The notes beneath the pieces were generated by a model. That model did not search any database, was not told where the DNA came from, and saw nothing but the letters and a program-made list of their open reading frames with translations. A program made the translations under genes and the position numbers. Shown piece after piece: positions 10,885 through 20,620 of a stretch of DNA of 22,480 bases (position 1 is its first letter; each line of letters starts with the position of its first letter). The DNA comes from Triparma columacea (Eukaryota; Sar; Bolidophyceae; Parmales; Triparmaceae): NCBI GenBank assembly GCA_030267965.1, contig BRYA01000882.1:1-22480 (forward strand). Reading direction: 5' to 3'.

Positions 10885-12201
10885 CTAGATTTTCCACGCC
10901 TTAACCCCCCCCTCCCATACCTTTTTCTCGATATCCCCTTTACTCTGTACAAGTTTAAGTTCCCCCCCTCCCCCCTCCCACGTTCTCCTAATAATCGCTT
11001 GCATAGTATTAGTAACATTGCTTAAAATCTCCCCCCACCCTCCTCCATCCTTATGTTCATGCGCAAGTAGTAACGCGGCAACGAGGTCCCCCGTGCCCGT
11101 GTAATGACCCTCAACTTTATCCATCTCAACACCCCACATCCCAACCCCCCTTTCAGAGACCATCATTATAAGTTTCCCAGGTCTCTCCTCCCATACCATG
11201 CTAGTAATGACTACGATCTTTGGTCCGATGTCGTGGAGTGCGTTAATGGCGGTTGAGGCGGTGGAGGAGGAGGTTAGGGGGAGACCGGTTAGGAGGTTGG
11301 CCTCGAACGCGTTAGGGGTTACCATGTAGGCTAGCTTTATTACTGCGGTGGGGGGAAGGAAGAACGTTCTTTAGCATGTTGTCTCTTTCGTTTTGCTTCG
11401 TACCTCGGGTGCATGTAAAATGGCATCTTCTTCGTTGCCTTCTCCATTTAGCACAGCTCTTTACCTAAGTCCTGTCCCTTCCCCCCCCTTTCCCATCCCT
11501 TCCTCACCTTGTGTCTTGTAAACATCAAGTAGTTCCTCGCTCACGTACATTTTCCCTTCGTCTCCCATAACCGGGTCGCACACATACTTGAGTTTTCCCC
11601 CCGTCTTCTCCTTCGCCTTATGGTACGTGTCTATGACGGCGTTTAGGAAGGATACGGAGCCGATGTAACCGGTTAGGAGATGGGTGGTGGAAGAGGTGAG
11701 GAGGGAATTGGAGGTTAAACCGGACATTAGGGAGAGGAGATTGGAACCGTCCATTACTAGACCCTTGAAACCGTTGGGGTAACCGGTGTGGTTGGAGAAC
11801 TTTGTGCGCGGGGGGTGGGTTGGGGTTGAGGGTGAGATGAGTGGGGGGGGGGGCGTGGAGGGGTGGCAAGTTTGTGGTGTTTTGTTGTCAATCATTGCGT
11901 GTGTCTTTGTAATTGATGTCGTAATTCATTTCGCGTATCATAAGCAAAGTCCTCATATTCCTACTCCTTTAGTGGGTCAGTGCCAACCCTCCATCCCCAA
12001 CTAACTCTCACCCCAACTAATTCTTACCTGCACTGAGTTGACAGGATCAACCTCAAAGCCTAATAGCTGTAGTGGGAATGTTGCGCTCTTATTTCCAACA
12101 TATCCGTGAACTACGTGTGATTGTATGGATAGTACACGTGGTGTTTCATCACATGGTGGTGTGGGTGGTGGTGTGGGTGGTGTTTGTGCAGTTGATGCCA
12201 T
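10885..12201 (-). CDS. PDXK: Pyridoxal kinase (PdxK family)
   Basis: Phosphorylates pyridoxal, pyridoxine and pyridoxamine with ATP in the vitamin B6 salvage pathway. Three exons, 12201-12028, 11799-11508 and 11342-10885 (introns 228 and 165 bp, GT-AG, phases 0 and 1), give 307 residues, close to the usual length of about 310. Family landmarks: [30 protein letters not shown] at the N-terminus, VNSVQ joining [13 protein letters not shown] exactly across intron 1, [43 protein letters not shown], and the anion-hole/catalytic [15 protein letters not shown] near the C-terminus, then LVQSKGDI. A Pro/Thr-rich extension of about 20 residues precedes the kinase fold; there is no clear targeting signal, so the protein is probably cytosolic. 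Intron 2 and the surrounding DNA hold long C/G runs. It diverges from the photolyase gene across 333 bp. Confidence 0.95.
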
Positions 12202-12250
12202 TAAATTGGTTGGATTTTCTTGTCTTATTGTGGGATATATTGCCGTATTG

Positions 12251-12360
12251 TGGGATGTAGTGGGATATGCTTGGATGCAGTTGGATGTGGTTGAGTGTGG
12301 TGAGGTGTGGTGAGGTGTAGTGAGATGCAGAGGGATGTGCTTGGGTGAAGTGAGAATGAG
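12251..12360 (+). repeat. Tandem 10-bp repeat block A (G/T-rich), 11 units
   Basis: Eleven consecutive decamers such as TGGGATGTAG, TTGGATGCAG, TTGGATGTGG, TGAGGTGTGG and TGAGATGCAG follow the consensus TKGGATGYRG without a single inserted or missing base. A related copy (TGGGATATAT) occurs at 12231-12240. Because 10 is not a multiple of three, the frames crossing the block give no periodic protein, which argues against coding. Confidence 0.85.
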
Positions 12361-12370
12361 AACTTTCCAA

Positions 12371-12460
12371 AGAATATCCTATAAGTATCTGTTAGAGTCT
12401 AAAAGCATCTACAAGTGTCTGCAAGCGTCTGAAAGTATCTGTAATTGCCTATAAATGTCT
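12371..12460 (+). repeat. Tandem 10-bp repeat block B (A/T/C-rich), 9 units
   Basis: Nine consecutive decamers, for example ATAAGTATCT, AAAAGCATCT, ACAAGTGTCT, GCAAGCGTCT and GAAAGTATCT, fit NNAAGTRTCT with CT at the same place in every unit. It starts exactly one decamer after block A and stays in the same 10-bp register, though its sequence is different. It ends 74 bp before the photolyase start codon. Confidence 0.85.
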
Positions 12461-12534
12461 ATCTGAAGCCTTAAAATAGCCTAAAACAAGCAACAAAATT
12501 GACCTCCCTCAGCCTAAACCAGGTGGACAAAGAA

Positions 12535-14258
12535 ATGAAGATTAGGGCACCCATTATCTCAACACTCACTCTCTCATTTCTTATTAAACCAGTATCAACA
12601 CTCTTATCACCTCACTCTTTCTCCGTATATCACAAATTTACACCCCAATCAACACGCCTAATGTCATCTTCAAAAACTCCTTCCGATGACTCACACTTCA
12701 GCTCACTATTCGGATCTGAATTCGACGTCACCCGTGCGCGAAGCCTCACCTCCACCAACACTATCAAACAGAGTGCCGACTGCGTGCTACTTTGGATGAA
12801 CAGAGACCAGAGAGTACAGGACAACTGGGCCATGGTTGCCGGGTGCAAACTTGCCAAGATTAAAAAGGTACCGCTCAAGGTGGTGTTCGGATGCTTCCCG
12901 ACGTTCGGATCCATGTCCACCCGGCAGTACAACTTCATGTTCGAAGGACTCAAGGAGGTGGAGAAGGAGCTCATTGATCTCAAAATTCCATTTGAGGTTG
13001 TGTGTGGGGATCCTGGTGTTGAGGTATTGAAGTACGCAAAATCCTCCAACCCCGTCGCCGTCCTTACAGATTTCTTCCCCCTCCGCAATTGCAACGAGTG
13101 GAGCACCGCCGTCGCCTCTGGTCTAGATTCCGTCTCAGTCCCCCTGATCCAGATAGACGCCCACAACGTAGTCCCAGCCTGGTTAGCTAGCGACAAGCAG
13201 GAGGTCGGAGCGAGGACGCTCAGGCCTAAGATCCACAAGGTCTACCAGAAGTACCTGACCCGCTTCCCTCCCGTCGAGCCCAACCCCGAAGGGACCAAGA
13301 TGCCCACCCCAACTGACTGGACGTCTGTCATGAAATCCATCTCATCAGAAGTCGAGGTCACGACTATCCCAGACACTTTCAAGCCCGGTAAATCCGCCGG
13401 GATGTCCGTGTTTTCATCTTTCTGCGAGTCCCGGCTGAAGAATTATGCTGACAACCGCAACGACCCTAACCTCCACGTCCAATCTGACATGTCCCCATAC
13501 ATCCGTTTCGGCCAGGTATCTTTCCAGCGTCTCGCCCTCTCCATCCGCGACCTCAAGCGGCACTCTAGCGGAACGGCGGCGTACATTGAGGAGGGTGTTG
13601 TGAGGAGGGAACTGGCGGATAACTACTGCTTGTATAATGACAACTACGATAACTTGAACGGAGCAGCAGGCTGGGCCAGGGAGAGCTTAATGCTTCACAG
13701 GTAGGAGCTCACCGTAAGCACTGTAGTAAGAAAATATCGTAAGCACTGACTTTACCTCCCCTTGCCCCCCTCCCCCCCCCCCCTATCCCCAGCACGGACA
13801 AGAGGGAGTATATTTACACCAAAACCCAGCTAGAGTCAGCCCAGACCCACGACGACCTCTGGAACGCCGCCCAGATCCAGCTCGTGGAGGAGGGTAAGAT
13901 GCACGGCTTCCTCCGCATGTACTGGGCCAAGAAGATCCTCGAGTGGACCCCTTCTCCAGAGAACGCTCTGGAGTGGGGGCTGTACTTGAACGATAAGTAT
14001 AGCTTCGATGGAAGCTGCCCTAACGGGTACGTAGGAGTTGGGTGGAGCGTCATGGGAATCCACGATATGGGGTGGAAGGAGAGAGAGGTATTCGGGAAAA
14101 TCAGATTCATGAACTACAATGGGTGCAAGAGGAAATTCAAGGTGGGGGAGTTTGTGCAGAACTATCCGCAGGCGAGCGTTAATGCAATTGCGCAAGGAGG
14201 GGAGAAGTCGAAAGACCCAGCACCTAGGAAGAATAAGAAACAGAAAGTATCGAAGTAG
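12535..14258 (+). CDS. Class II CPD photolyase (deoxyribodipyrimidine photo-lyase)
   Basis: Flavoprotein that splits UV-made cyclobutane pyrimidine dimers using light. Exons 12535-13700 and 13793-14258, intron 92 bp (phase 2; AG before the intron plus C after it give the serine of STDKREY), 543 residues. Class II hallmarks: [16 protein letters not shown] near residue 85, [11 protein letters not shown] in the FAD-binding half, then [36 protein letters not shown] and [40 protein letters not shown]. The last exon carries the conserved tryptophans expected for electron transfer. The first ATG gives an N-terminal stretch of about 42 residues, hydrophobic then Ser/Thr-rich, which could be an organelle targeting signal; a second ATG at 12661 (MSSSKTP) would give a shorter form. 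The C-terminus is a basic tail (RKNKKQK) that could act as a nuclear signal. Confidence 0.95.
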
Positions 14259-14473
14259 GGGGGAGAAAATAGGGAACAAGGAGGGGCTAAGACAACAGCA
14301 AAGCAACACCCAACATAACAACCATACATATGACGAAAAGATGCAGACTTTTTGATTTTTTGATACAGTAGGGATGGATTATTGTTCGTCTTTTACCCAA
14401 CCACACTCTTTCCCTTTCCCATACCCACGTGCAAACTAAAGTCCCTTCAAATCCTTGGTAAACTCCAGAGTTT

Positions 14474-15819
14474 TTAGACCGGGGTGTCGACGCGGGCGTA
14501 GAAGATTCCCTTGGTGAGTACCTTCTTGGGGACCTTGGATCCCATATCAGTGTCTGAGAGCTGAGTAGCGACGAAGACGCCTCCGATCTCCTGCTCCTCG
14601 GTGTTGACCTTGTTGACCTCGAACTCAATCTTACCGTCGGTGACGTCGAAGGTCTTGTTGTTCTCCTTGAAGAGGTCGTCGTCCCCCTCCTCCCCGCTCT
14701 GGAGTCCTGGTAGGGCGACGGCCATGTCGTACCCGGTGGTTCCTCCGCGTCCCTTGGGGTCGAGGAAGAGCCCGGTGCGGTAGGAGGGGGTCTTGAAGGT
14801 TCCGCCCATCTGGAATCCGGGCTTGAAGGCGGGACCGTTGCCCTTGGCGACGAGGTCCTTCACGGTGAAGAGGAAGGGCACGCGCTCACCTCCGGGGAGC
14901 TGCACGGTGGTGGCGGCGTAGTCGATGCCCTGCAAGGAGAGAGGTTGGGTTGGGTGAGAGAGGTGGGGTGGGTGACAAGCGGACGACGGAGCCGCAAAGG
15001 TGATATACAATGTAAAGTTCGTCGCTCCCCAATCCCCAACTTTTCCTCACCTCCTTCTCAGAGAAGACAATGGGGTTTCCACCAGCAATGTTCCCCTCGA
15101 TGCCGTCAAGAGTGTAAGTCTGGCGGGTCATGACCTTCGATGTCACGAACCTCTTCTCGGTTGCCCCCTTGCTGCCGACCTCCTCCTCAACAGCCCAGGC
15201 CTTAGGCTCAATGCACATGTCAACAAGCTTCTGTCCGGTCTTGGGGGTGATGGAGCCCTCCCCGATGACCTCGGGGCACCTGTTGGCGAGACCGGTTCCC
15301 TTGACCTGAAGGTACGAGAGCTGGTTGAGCTCGCTTTTGGTAATGGCCTGGGCAGGCTGGGCAAGAGCCCCGGCGGCAACAATGGTGGCCATACCAATGG
15401 AAGCAGCCTTCTTGACGTCCTCAAACTTCATGGAGAGGGAGGTAGTAGAAGGAGCAGCGGGAGCCTGGAGTATTTGAGGAGAATGAACGAGGAGGGAGGG
15501 TGAGATGAATGAAGAAGGTCGGCCATCCCTGAAAACTGCCATTTCAACTGGCTTGTATTGTTTCATGTGTGACGTTTTTGGTGTTTTTGAAGGAATTTAG
15601 AGATGAAAAATATAATTAGAATCCTATAAGAACAATCACAATCGCTAAGGAGACGTATAATGGACAAATTTTGACCAAATCAGCACACGAAATGGATGAT
15701 GCGGCAAAGCAAAAGCAGCCCCACAACCCTCAGTACACACAGAGAACACTCACGGTCATGGCAGCGGGGCTGAAGGCGGTGGCAACGGCCACGCAGGTTG
15801 ACAGGAGGACGAATTTCAT
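14474..15819 (-). CDS. PSBO: PsbO, 33-kDa oxygen-evolving enhancer protein 1 precursor
   Basis: Lumenal subunit that stabilises the manganese cluster of photosystem II. Exons 15819-15754, 15464-15051 and 14929-14474, introns 289 and 121 bp, all phase 0, 311 residues. Exon 1 is only 22 codons and holds the ER signal MKFVLLSTCVAVATAF followed by SP, the phenylalanine-at-the-cleavage-site pattern of stramenopile plastid precursors. Exon 2 adds an Ala/Ser/Thr-rich transit stretch and a thylakoid signal ending AQPAQA, so the mature protein starts near Ile63 and is about 249 residues, the family norm. Mature features: LTYLQ-like LSYLQVKGTGLANRCPE, a cysteine pair (C85, C106) matching the conserved disulphide, DGIEG, TVQLPGGERVPFLFTVKDL, RGGTTGYDMAVALPG and the EEQEIGGVFVATQ end. 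A longer N-terminus read straight from exon 2 into intron 1 is also open but lacks the ER signal. Ends 215 bp from the convergent photolyase gene. Confidence 0.96.
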
Positions 15820-16163
15820 ATTAAGGGAAGGAAAGTATGACTTTGAGGAAGGAGGATTCCGAGTCAACACAAACCCTCTTCTGCCCCTCTTCTGCCCCTT
15901 CTCCTTCTCCGACTTTGGCTTTTTTCCTTTTTTTTCAACTTCTTCTCCTTCGTCACTCAAATCTCGAAGGAGTTTGAACCTCGCCCCTTCTCCTCTTCTC
16001 CCCCCTTCCCCGCCCTTACCCCCCCCCCCCCTTGCACCCCTGCCTACCCCTTCTTCCCAACAAACCCCTCTTCCTGCAACCCCCCCTTCCTCGATTCAAC
16101 CCTCCCCCACCTTCACACTCCCCCCCTCCTTCCCCGTCCCTGTCCCGCAATCCAATCTTCAGT
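15820..16163. promoter_or_regulatory. Divergent upstream region of PsbO and the MORN protein gene
   Basis: These 344 bp separate two start codons pointing away from each other. The plus strand becomes a near-pure pyrimidine tract from about 15880 to 16150 with C runs, which would be the 5' leader or core promoter of the MORN gene. No TATA box or known element is clear. A plus-strand open frame across it (15671-16213) is Pro/Ser-only sequence and overlaps PsbO exon 1 in antisense, so it is not treated as a gene. Confidence 0.45.
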
Positions 16164-19100
16164 ATGGCGGATATAGATTACAACGCTACCAAGATCAACC
16201 TCATCAAGCATGAGAATATTGAAAAACCTGGCATCCACCTGAAATCTGTTGCTCGAGAGAAGGAACGCAAGACAAAGTGGGAGAACGAGCTGATTAGAGT
16301 ATCCGTCTTGGATAATGACGGTAATGAGCGCTTGGGCTGCACCTGGCGTCTGCCTAGGCACAAGTGTACCCCGGACTTTCTCCAGGAGATCATAAATAGG
16401 TCTCCGGCTGCAGAGGTAAGTATGGACAAATAATTATGGTGTACCGAGCGAGCGGGCAGAAATGTGGGGGGGGAACAAAGCCGAGATTCGATGTGTATCC
16501 CCAAAAAGCACAGAACGATACCGTAAACCCTCGTTAAACTTGGCCCCAACCCTAACCCACCCCCCCAACACACAACAGGACCCAGACGGTTGCCTCCTGG
16601 AGTTCCTTCGAGACTCGTCCGGGGTGGACCTCATCTGGCCTGATCAGATACAGGCACGCTGTAACCCAAAGCCGTTCTCTTACTACGTCGTGAAGAAGTT
16701 CGTGACTGAGGGATATGATGCCCAATCGGACAGCCACTACACCGGCGACTTGCGAGTCATGATGAAGGATGTACCGATGAAAACGGAGAATGAAAAGTAT
16801 GCTGTTAAGATGGAGGACGTGCGGGCGTGGGTACTTGCGGGCGTAGTCGAAGAGGACAGTTACGTCACCAAGTACTCCAAAAAGGTGGCCAAGCTCGCCA
16901 AGGCGATGGAGATCCTAACGAAGAGGATCAAGCATACTGCCAACCAGCCCGTCTTTGACGACAAGGGGAATGAGGTGCACGGCGTACTGGCCGATAAGGA
17001 GAGAGAGGACAGATACTTGGAAATGAGCAGGGAAAGGGAGAAAGTGGAGGAAGAGCACGACAAAACAAAGCATGAGTTGGAGCTGGCAATGTCACAGCGT
17101 ATTGCGAGCAAGTGTGAGCTCGTGCGCGGCAACGTCGACGAGGCCTCCAGTCGCTGCACGTGGAAGGTTATCTTCTCAGGCATCAACAAGGAGAGGTGAG
17201 GGAGGAGCAAAGCAACGACATTAGCAATGGACAACCTTGCCGCGGCGAGGATGTAAGATTTATGACTTTCTTGCCAACTAATCCCTCGGTCGTCGCTTCG
17301 CTCCTCTCTCCCTCCCTTTACCAGATTTGAGAACCTTGTCGCCCACAAGACTGATTGGAACGGCATCAGGCTGGCCATCGGGAGGGGAGATAGAAGACCT
17401 TACACGGGTAGGGGGTCCATTCCCGACGGAAGTAAGCCCTTTGTTCCAGACTTGAGGGAGTATCTCGTCAATATGCATGGAGTGAAGGTGACGAGGCTTG
17501 AAGACGGCTTTGGCACATACCAGGAACTCGACCGCCAGAGCACCGAGATCAAAGGGAAGCGCTTTCAGTACTACCACGGTACCTTTAGAGAAGGCCTCAA
17601 GCAAGGGTACGGCATCTGGTACACTGACGAGGGCATCTACTCTGGCCAGGTCCACGAGAACCAGCCCGAGGGCAAGGTAAGAATGGACGGGACGAGGAAT
17701 GTAATCGCCGCATCGCCGGGATTATTCTTCTCGCCGTCGTCATCTCAACCCCTTTCGCGATACGCTCCGCACGTGCCAGGGAAGGATGGACTACGCCAAC
17801 GGGGACAATGTAACTGGGGAATTCAAGGTGAGGCAGGACCACAAGAACAGCCTGTTAGGGACCAACCCTTACGCCAGAGGGGAACCCAACGGCAAGTGCA
17901 CGAGAACGTTTGCCGACGGGAGCTTCTACGAAGGTGAAATGTACGACGGTTGCATCACTGGGAAGGGCACCTACATCAACGCAATGGGAGAGCGCTACGA
18001 TGGCGAGTTCCAAAAGGGTTACTTCCATGGAAAAGGGCGTTTGATCACCGTCGTGGGGGAGGTAATGGAGGGAGATTTTGTTGATGGGCTTTTGCACGGT
18101 TATGGGAGTTACCTTAATAGCAGAAATGACAAGTACGAAGGGGCCTTCGACAGGGGAGAGAAGCACGGAAAGGGGATGGAAACATTCTCGGACGGCAACC
18201 GCTTCATTGGCTTCTTTCAGGATGGGCTTCGACTCTGGCACGGCGAGACCTACTACGGAAACGTAAAGGAGAAGACTGGCGAGAGGGGGGAGGTCATGCT
18301 ACAGTACGACTGCAAGCACGAGGGGCCCTGGAGGGCGGGCATGATGAGGAGCAACGGATGCGTGACTTACAGCGCGACAAGGAATGTTTGGCCAAGTATG
18401 AACAAGACCCATCCTAGGTACCCGTTCTTGAGCAACCTGAAAAACAACGAGGATATTGCGAATAAGAGGCAGAACAAGCACAAGAAGAAGGCCTACGACA
18501 TGGACAGGATGCTTAGGAAGGAAATCGAGAGGAAGAAGGTGAGGGGGTGGGGTGGGGGGAGGAGGAGCGAAGCGAAGCAAAGCGAAGCAAAGCGAAACGA
18601 AGCAAAGCGAAACGAAGCAAAGCGAAGCGACGATGTTCACACAATAGACTGTATCATCTTTCGACCGCTTATCCTCCCTCACCACAAATTTTCTCGTTGG
18701 ACAACCCTAACCCGCGTCGCCACAGTCGAAAGTTTTCCGGCAGCAGCGCCACCTCTCCAAGAAGAACATGTACTATGCGAAGAATTATGAGGAAACAGAG
18801 GACCTGGATGCCGGGATCTTGGAGGGCAGCACCGCCTACAGAAAGAGCACCATCGAGAACAAGATCAACAAGCAGCAGAAGGTCGTCATGTCTCCGAGAA
18901 ACATTGACGAAGCGGACATCACGCCGGGCCTGCAATTCGTGGATGCCCAGAAGATGAAGAAGAGAGTCCCGAGGCTCCTCCTGGAATCCCTCGAGATAGA
19001 TGGCAAGGTGCAGAAAGAGCTGGGAGAGAACCCCAAGCACACGGTCCTATCCAAGCTCATGCAGTCAGACTTTGAAGAGATGGAGGAAAGGAGGAGGTTC

Positions 19101-19199
19101 ATTAACTTGGACAGGAAGAAGGAGAACATTGAGAGGGTTTTGGAGAAGATGTACAAGGCAATGAGCGGGGGGGAAGGAGAGGGTGGGGATAAAAAATGA
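16164..19199 (+). CDS. MORN-repeat protein with novel N-terminal region, 817 residues
   Basis: Exons 16164-16415, 16579-17195, 17325-17676, 17780-18538 and 18726-19199; introns 163, 129, 103 and 187 bp, GT-AG, phases 0, 2, 0, 0. Residues 1 to about 370 match no family I recognise; they include a lysine/glutamate-rich coiled segment around residues 230-270. Residues about 373-565 carry about eight MORN repeats of the type Y-x-G-x-F/M-x2-G-x3-G-x-G-x2 (YHGTFREGLKQGYGIW, YEGEMYDGCITGKGTY, YDGEFQKGYFHGKGRL, YEGAFDRGEKHGKGME), with an insert of about 16 residues after the GEFK repeat. The C-terminal third is charged and probably coiled coil, ending in an Asp/Lys tail. MORN proteins bind membranes or scaffold cytoskeletal and flagellar structures; which applies here is unknown. 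The reading frame joins only with all four introns removed. Confidence 0.9.
18566..18632 (+). repeat. AGCGA/AGCAA simple repeat inside MORN gene intron 4
   Basis: The intron between 18539 and 18725 contains about 67 bp made of the pentamers AGCGA, AGCAA and AACGA, read as decamers such as AGCGAAGCAA. It lies between the donor-side G-rich stretch and the pyrimidine-rich acceptor, so splicing signals are intact. The repeat is open in the exon 4 frame and would add an Ala/Lys/Glu/Arg-rich stretch if retained. Confidence 0.8.
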
Positions 19200-19269
19200 G
19201 TTTGTTTGTTTGTATCATGAAGGAGTGTGTGTTTCTGTTGTGTAGTGGAATGCTCAATCAATAGCGTGC

Positions 19270-19686
19270 TCACTCCTCCTCCTCCACGTCGATTTTATCC
19301 CCCCTGTTCTTTGGCCCATAGCCATCCTCTCGCAAATAAAACTTCCAATTTATAGGCAACCTATGCCTCTCCGTCCACTCCCCGGTGACGGGATCTTTGT
19401 GTATGTGCGTCTTGTTCTTAAGCTTGTAGCGCTGGTTTTTAATGCGCTTCTTGGAACGTGAGATCTTACTTTTAGGAACGGCAAACCAAAGGGAATCAAA
19501 GAGGTCGTCTGAGAGGGATGAGGTGGAGGGGGAGGAGGAGGAGGAGGCAGCCGGAGCATCAAACGCTAACGGGGGGGGGGGGGTAATCGACAAAGACTCC
19601 ACAAGTCTGTTGGTAAAACTTGTCAAAAGAGGGGCTGGGGAGAGGCTGGGGGTGCGGACAGAAAGACTGGCTATTCTACGAAGCAT
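19270..19686 (-). CDS. Mitochondrial-type ribosomal protein bL32
   Basis: Single exon, 138 residues. The C-terminal half has the bL32 signature AVPKSKISRSKKRIKNQ followed by a basic YKLKNKTHIH stretch and a TGEWTERHRLP segment, then WKFYLRE. The first 60 residues are Ser/Pro/Arg-rich with no acidic residues at the start (MLRRIASLSVRTPSLS), which fits a mitochondrial presequence; there is no ER signal, so plastid import is unlikely. The zinc-binding cysteine pairs found in many bL32 and mL32 proteins are absent: the protein has no cysteine. A run of 12 C/G falls in the presequence (four prolines), where length errors would shift the frame. The start is the first ATG of the frame; the stop lies 70 bp from the convergent MORN gene stop. 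Confidence 0.82.
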   Translation of the reverse strand: MLRRIASLSVRTPSLSPAPLLTSFTNRLVESLSITPPPPLAFDAPAASSSSSPSTSSLSDDLFDSLWFAVPKSKISRSKKRIKNQRYKLKNKTHIHKDPVTGEWTERHRLPINWKFYLREDGYGPKNRGDKIDVEEEE

Positions 19687-19936
19687 GTTGTGGATAGCGG
19701 GTGGAGGAAGGATAGAGATGTAGCGTGTGGTCGGTGGGATATATGCAGAGGGCTTGGGGAGCTTTGGTTTCTAGGGTGGGAGGACAGCAGGGGACGAAAG
19801 GGAGAGGTTGGGTTAATTTTCTTGGACGTTGTTTTTGAAAAAATTGACGTTATAAATTGGTCATTGTATACAACAAATTTCAAAAAGTGACTCGCGTATC
19901 GATGAGATACTTTGAGGAAGCGTAATATTTAACTTC

Positions 19937-20195
19937 TCACAAGACCGAGCGTTCCTGGCCATGACCCATTTCACAATCCCCAGTTCGATAAGGAGAGTCA
20001 AAGTGGTAAGATACGCCAATCACAGAGGAAATATACAGCTCGTACCAACGAGAACACGATTGAGAGCGATTCAAGGGAGAGAATACTTACTTTCAGTTTG
20101 TTGCTCAATTCTGTTTGTTGGGGGTTGATATTTTGGGGATTTTCGATGACATCGGTGAAACTCGACTTAAAATTTTCGGTCGATGTGTGAGCCAT
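19937..20195 (-). CDS. Hypothetical small protein, possible two-exon gene
   Basis: A 35-codon first exon (20195-20091) starts MAHTSTENFKSSFTDVIEN and ends at a good donor (GTAAGTATTC). A 52-bp intron (20090-20039, ending in GAG) would join a second exon to 19937, giving 68 residues. Reading through the donor gives 65 residues instead. No family is recognised and composition is unremarkable. It might be the first exon of a longer gene whose other exons I cannot place, since the bL32 gene follows within 250 bp. The support is one clean donor and an ATG in front of an AT-rich upstream region. Confidence 0.3.
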
Positions 20196-20239
20196 GTGTA
20201 TGTAGGAGAAATCAGCGCCATGCGGTTAAAAGTTTGTGG

Positions 20240-20620
20240 GTTTGGGGCGATTTTTATAACACCATGAGAAAAGAATCACAATTATCAAAAATAAATATAT
20301 TTATGATCAGACCAAAGAAAATAAAGCTTTCGTTGGAACCTAGAAACGAAATGCAAGACTTTACGAATATTTTATTTAAATCATTATTTTAATTATTTTT
20401 AATAATGTCATAAAATATTGATTGATACATAAAAATGTACAATTAATACTAGTAAATGAGTAGGTCTTTATGACAAATCGAGTAATGATGAAATTCTATT
20501 ATAAATTGTCTAGTCTTTTTACATTATTTTTAAGATACTTGATCATAGAAAATTAGTTATTATAATTATTTGAACAAACGAAGGAGATTTGAAAATTGTA
20601 AAATTTTGTTCTGACTGACT
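20240..20620. other. AT-rich non-coding stretch
   Basis: The base composition shifts sharply here: A and T dominate, with runs such as TTTTAATTATTTTTAAT, unlike the GC-balanced genes to the left. No ORF longer than a few dozen codons looks real. The end has a short inverted pair (CTGAC ... GTCAG, about 20612-20631) around a T run. It could be an intergenic spacer, a matrix-type AT region or the flank of an insertion. Confidence 0.55.

Larger units (their letters stand above)
12202..12534. promoter_or_regulatory. Divergent promoter region between pyridoxal kinase and photolyase
   Basis: These 333 bp lie between two start codons facing away from each other, so they must hold the 5' regions of both genes. 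About two thirds of the stretch is made of two 10-bp-period repeat blocks (listed separately). No certain TATA box or known light-response element can be named. The last 75 bp before the photolyase start are A-rich and free of the repeat. Regulatory function is inferred from position only. Confidence 0.55.

Noticed and set aside
12072..12370. Small frames on both strands over the decamer repeats
   Set aside because: They start inside pyridoxal kinase exon 1 or in the 10-bp repeats, which cannot keep a protein period.
12251..12460. CRISPR-like array
   Set aside because: The units are contiguous 10-bp decamers with no spacers, in nuclear eukaryotic DNA.
15671..16213. 180-residue plus-strand frame upstream of the MORN gene
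   Set aside because: It begins antisense to PsbO exon 1 and continues through a pyrimidine tract as Pro/Ser/Leu only; it overlaps the MORN start in another frame.
17828..17878. Extra 50-bp intron inside MORN exon 4 (GTGAGG ... GCCAG)
   Set aside because: Removing 50 bp would shift the frame and destroy the following MORN repeats; the in-frame read-through is kept.
19961..20130. Plus-strand frames opposite the small hypothetical gene, one with a hydrophobic end (LTFSLLLNSVCWGLIFWGF)
   Set aside because: The hydrophobic frame has no ATG at its start and no acceptor that would supply one; support is weaker than for the minus strand.
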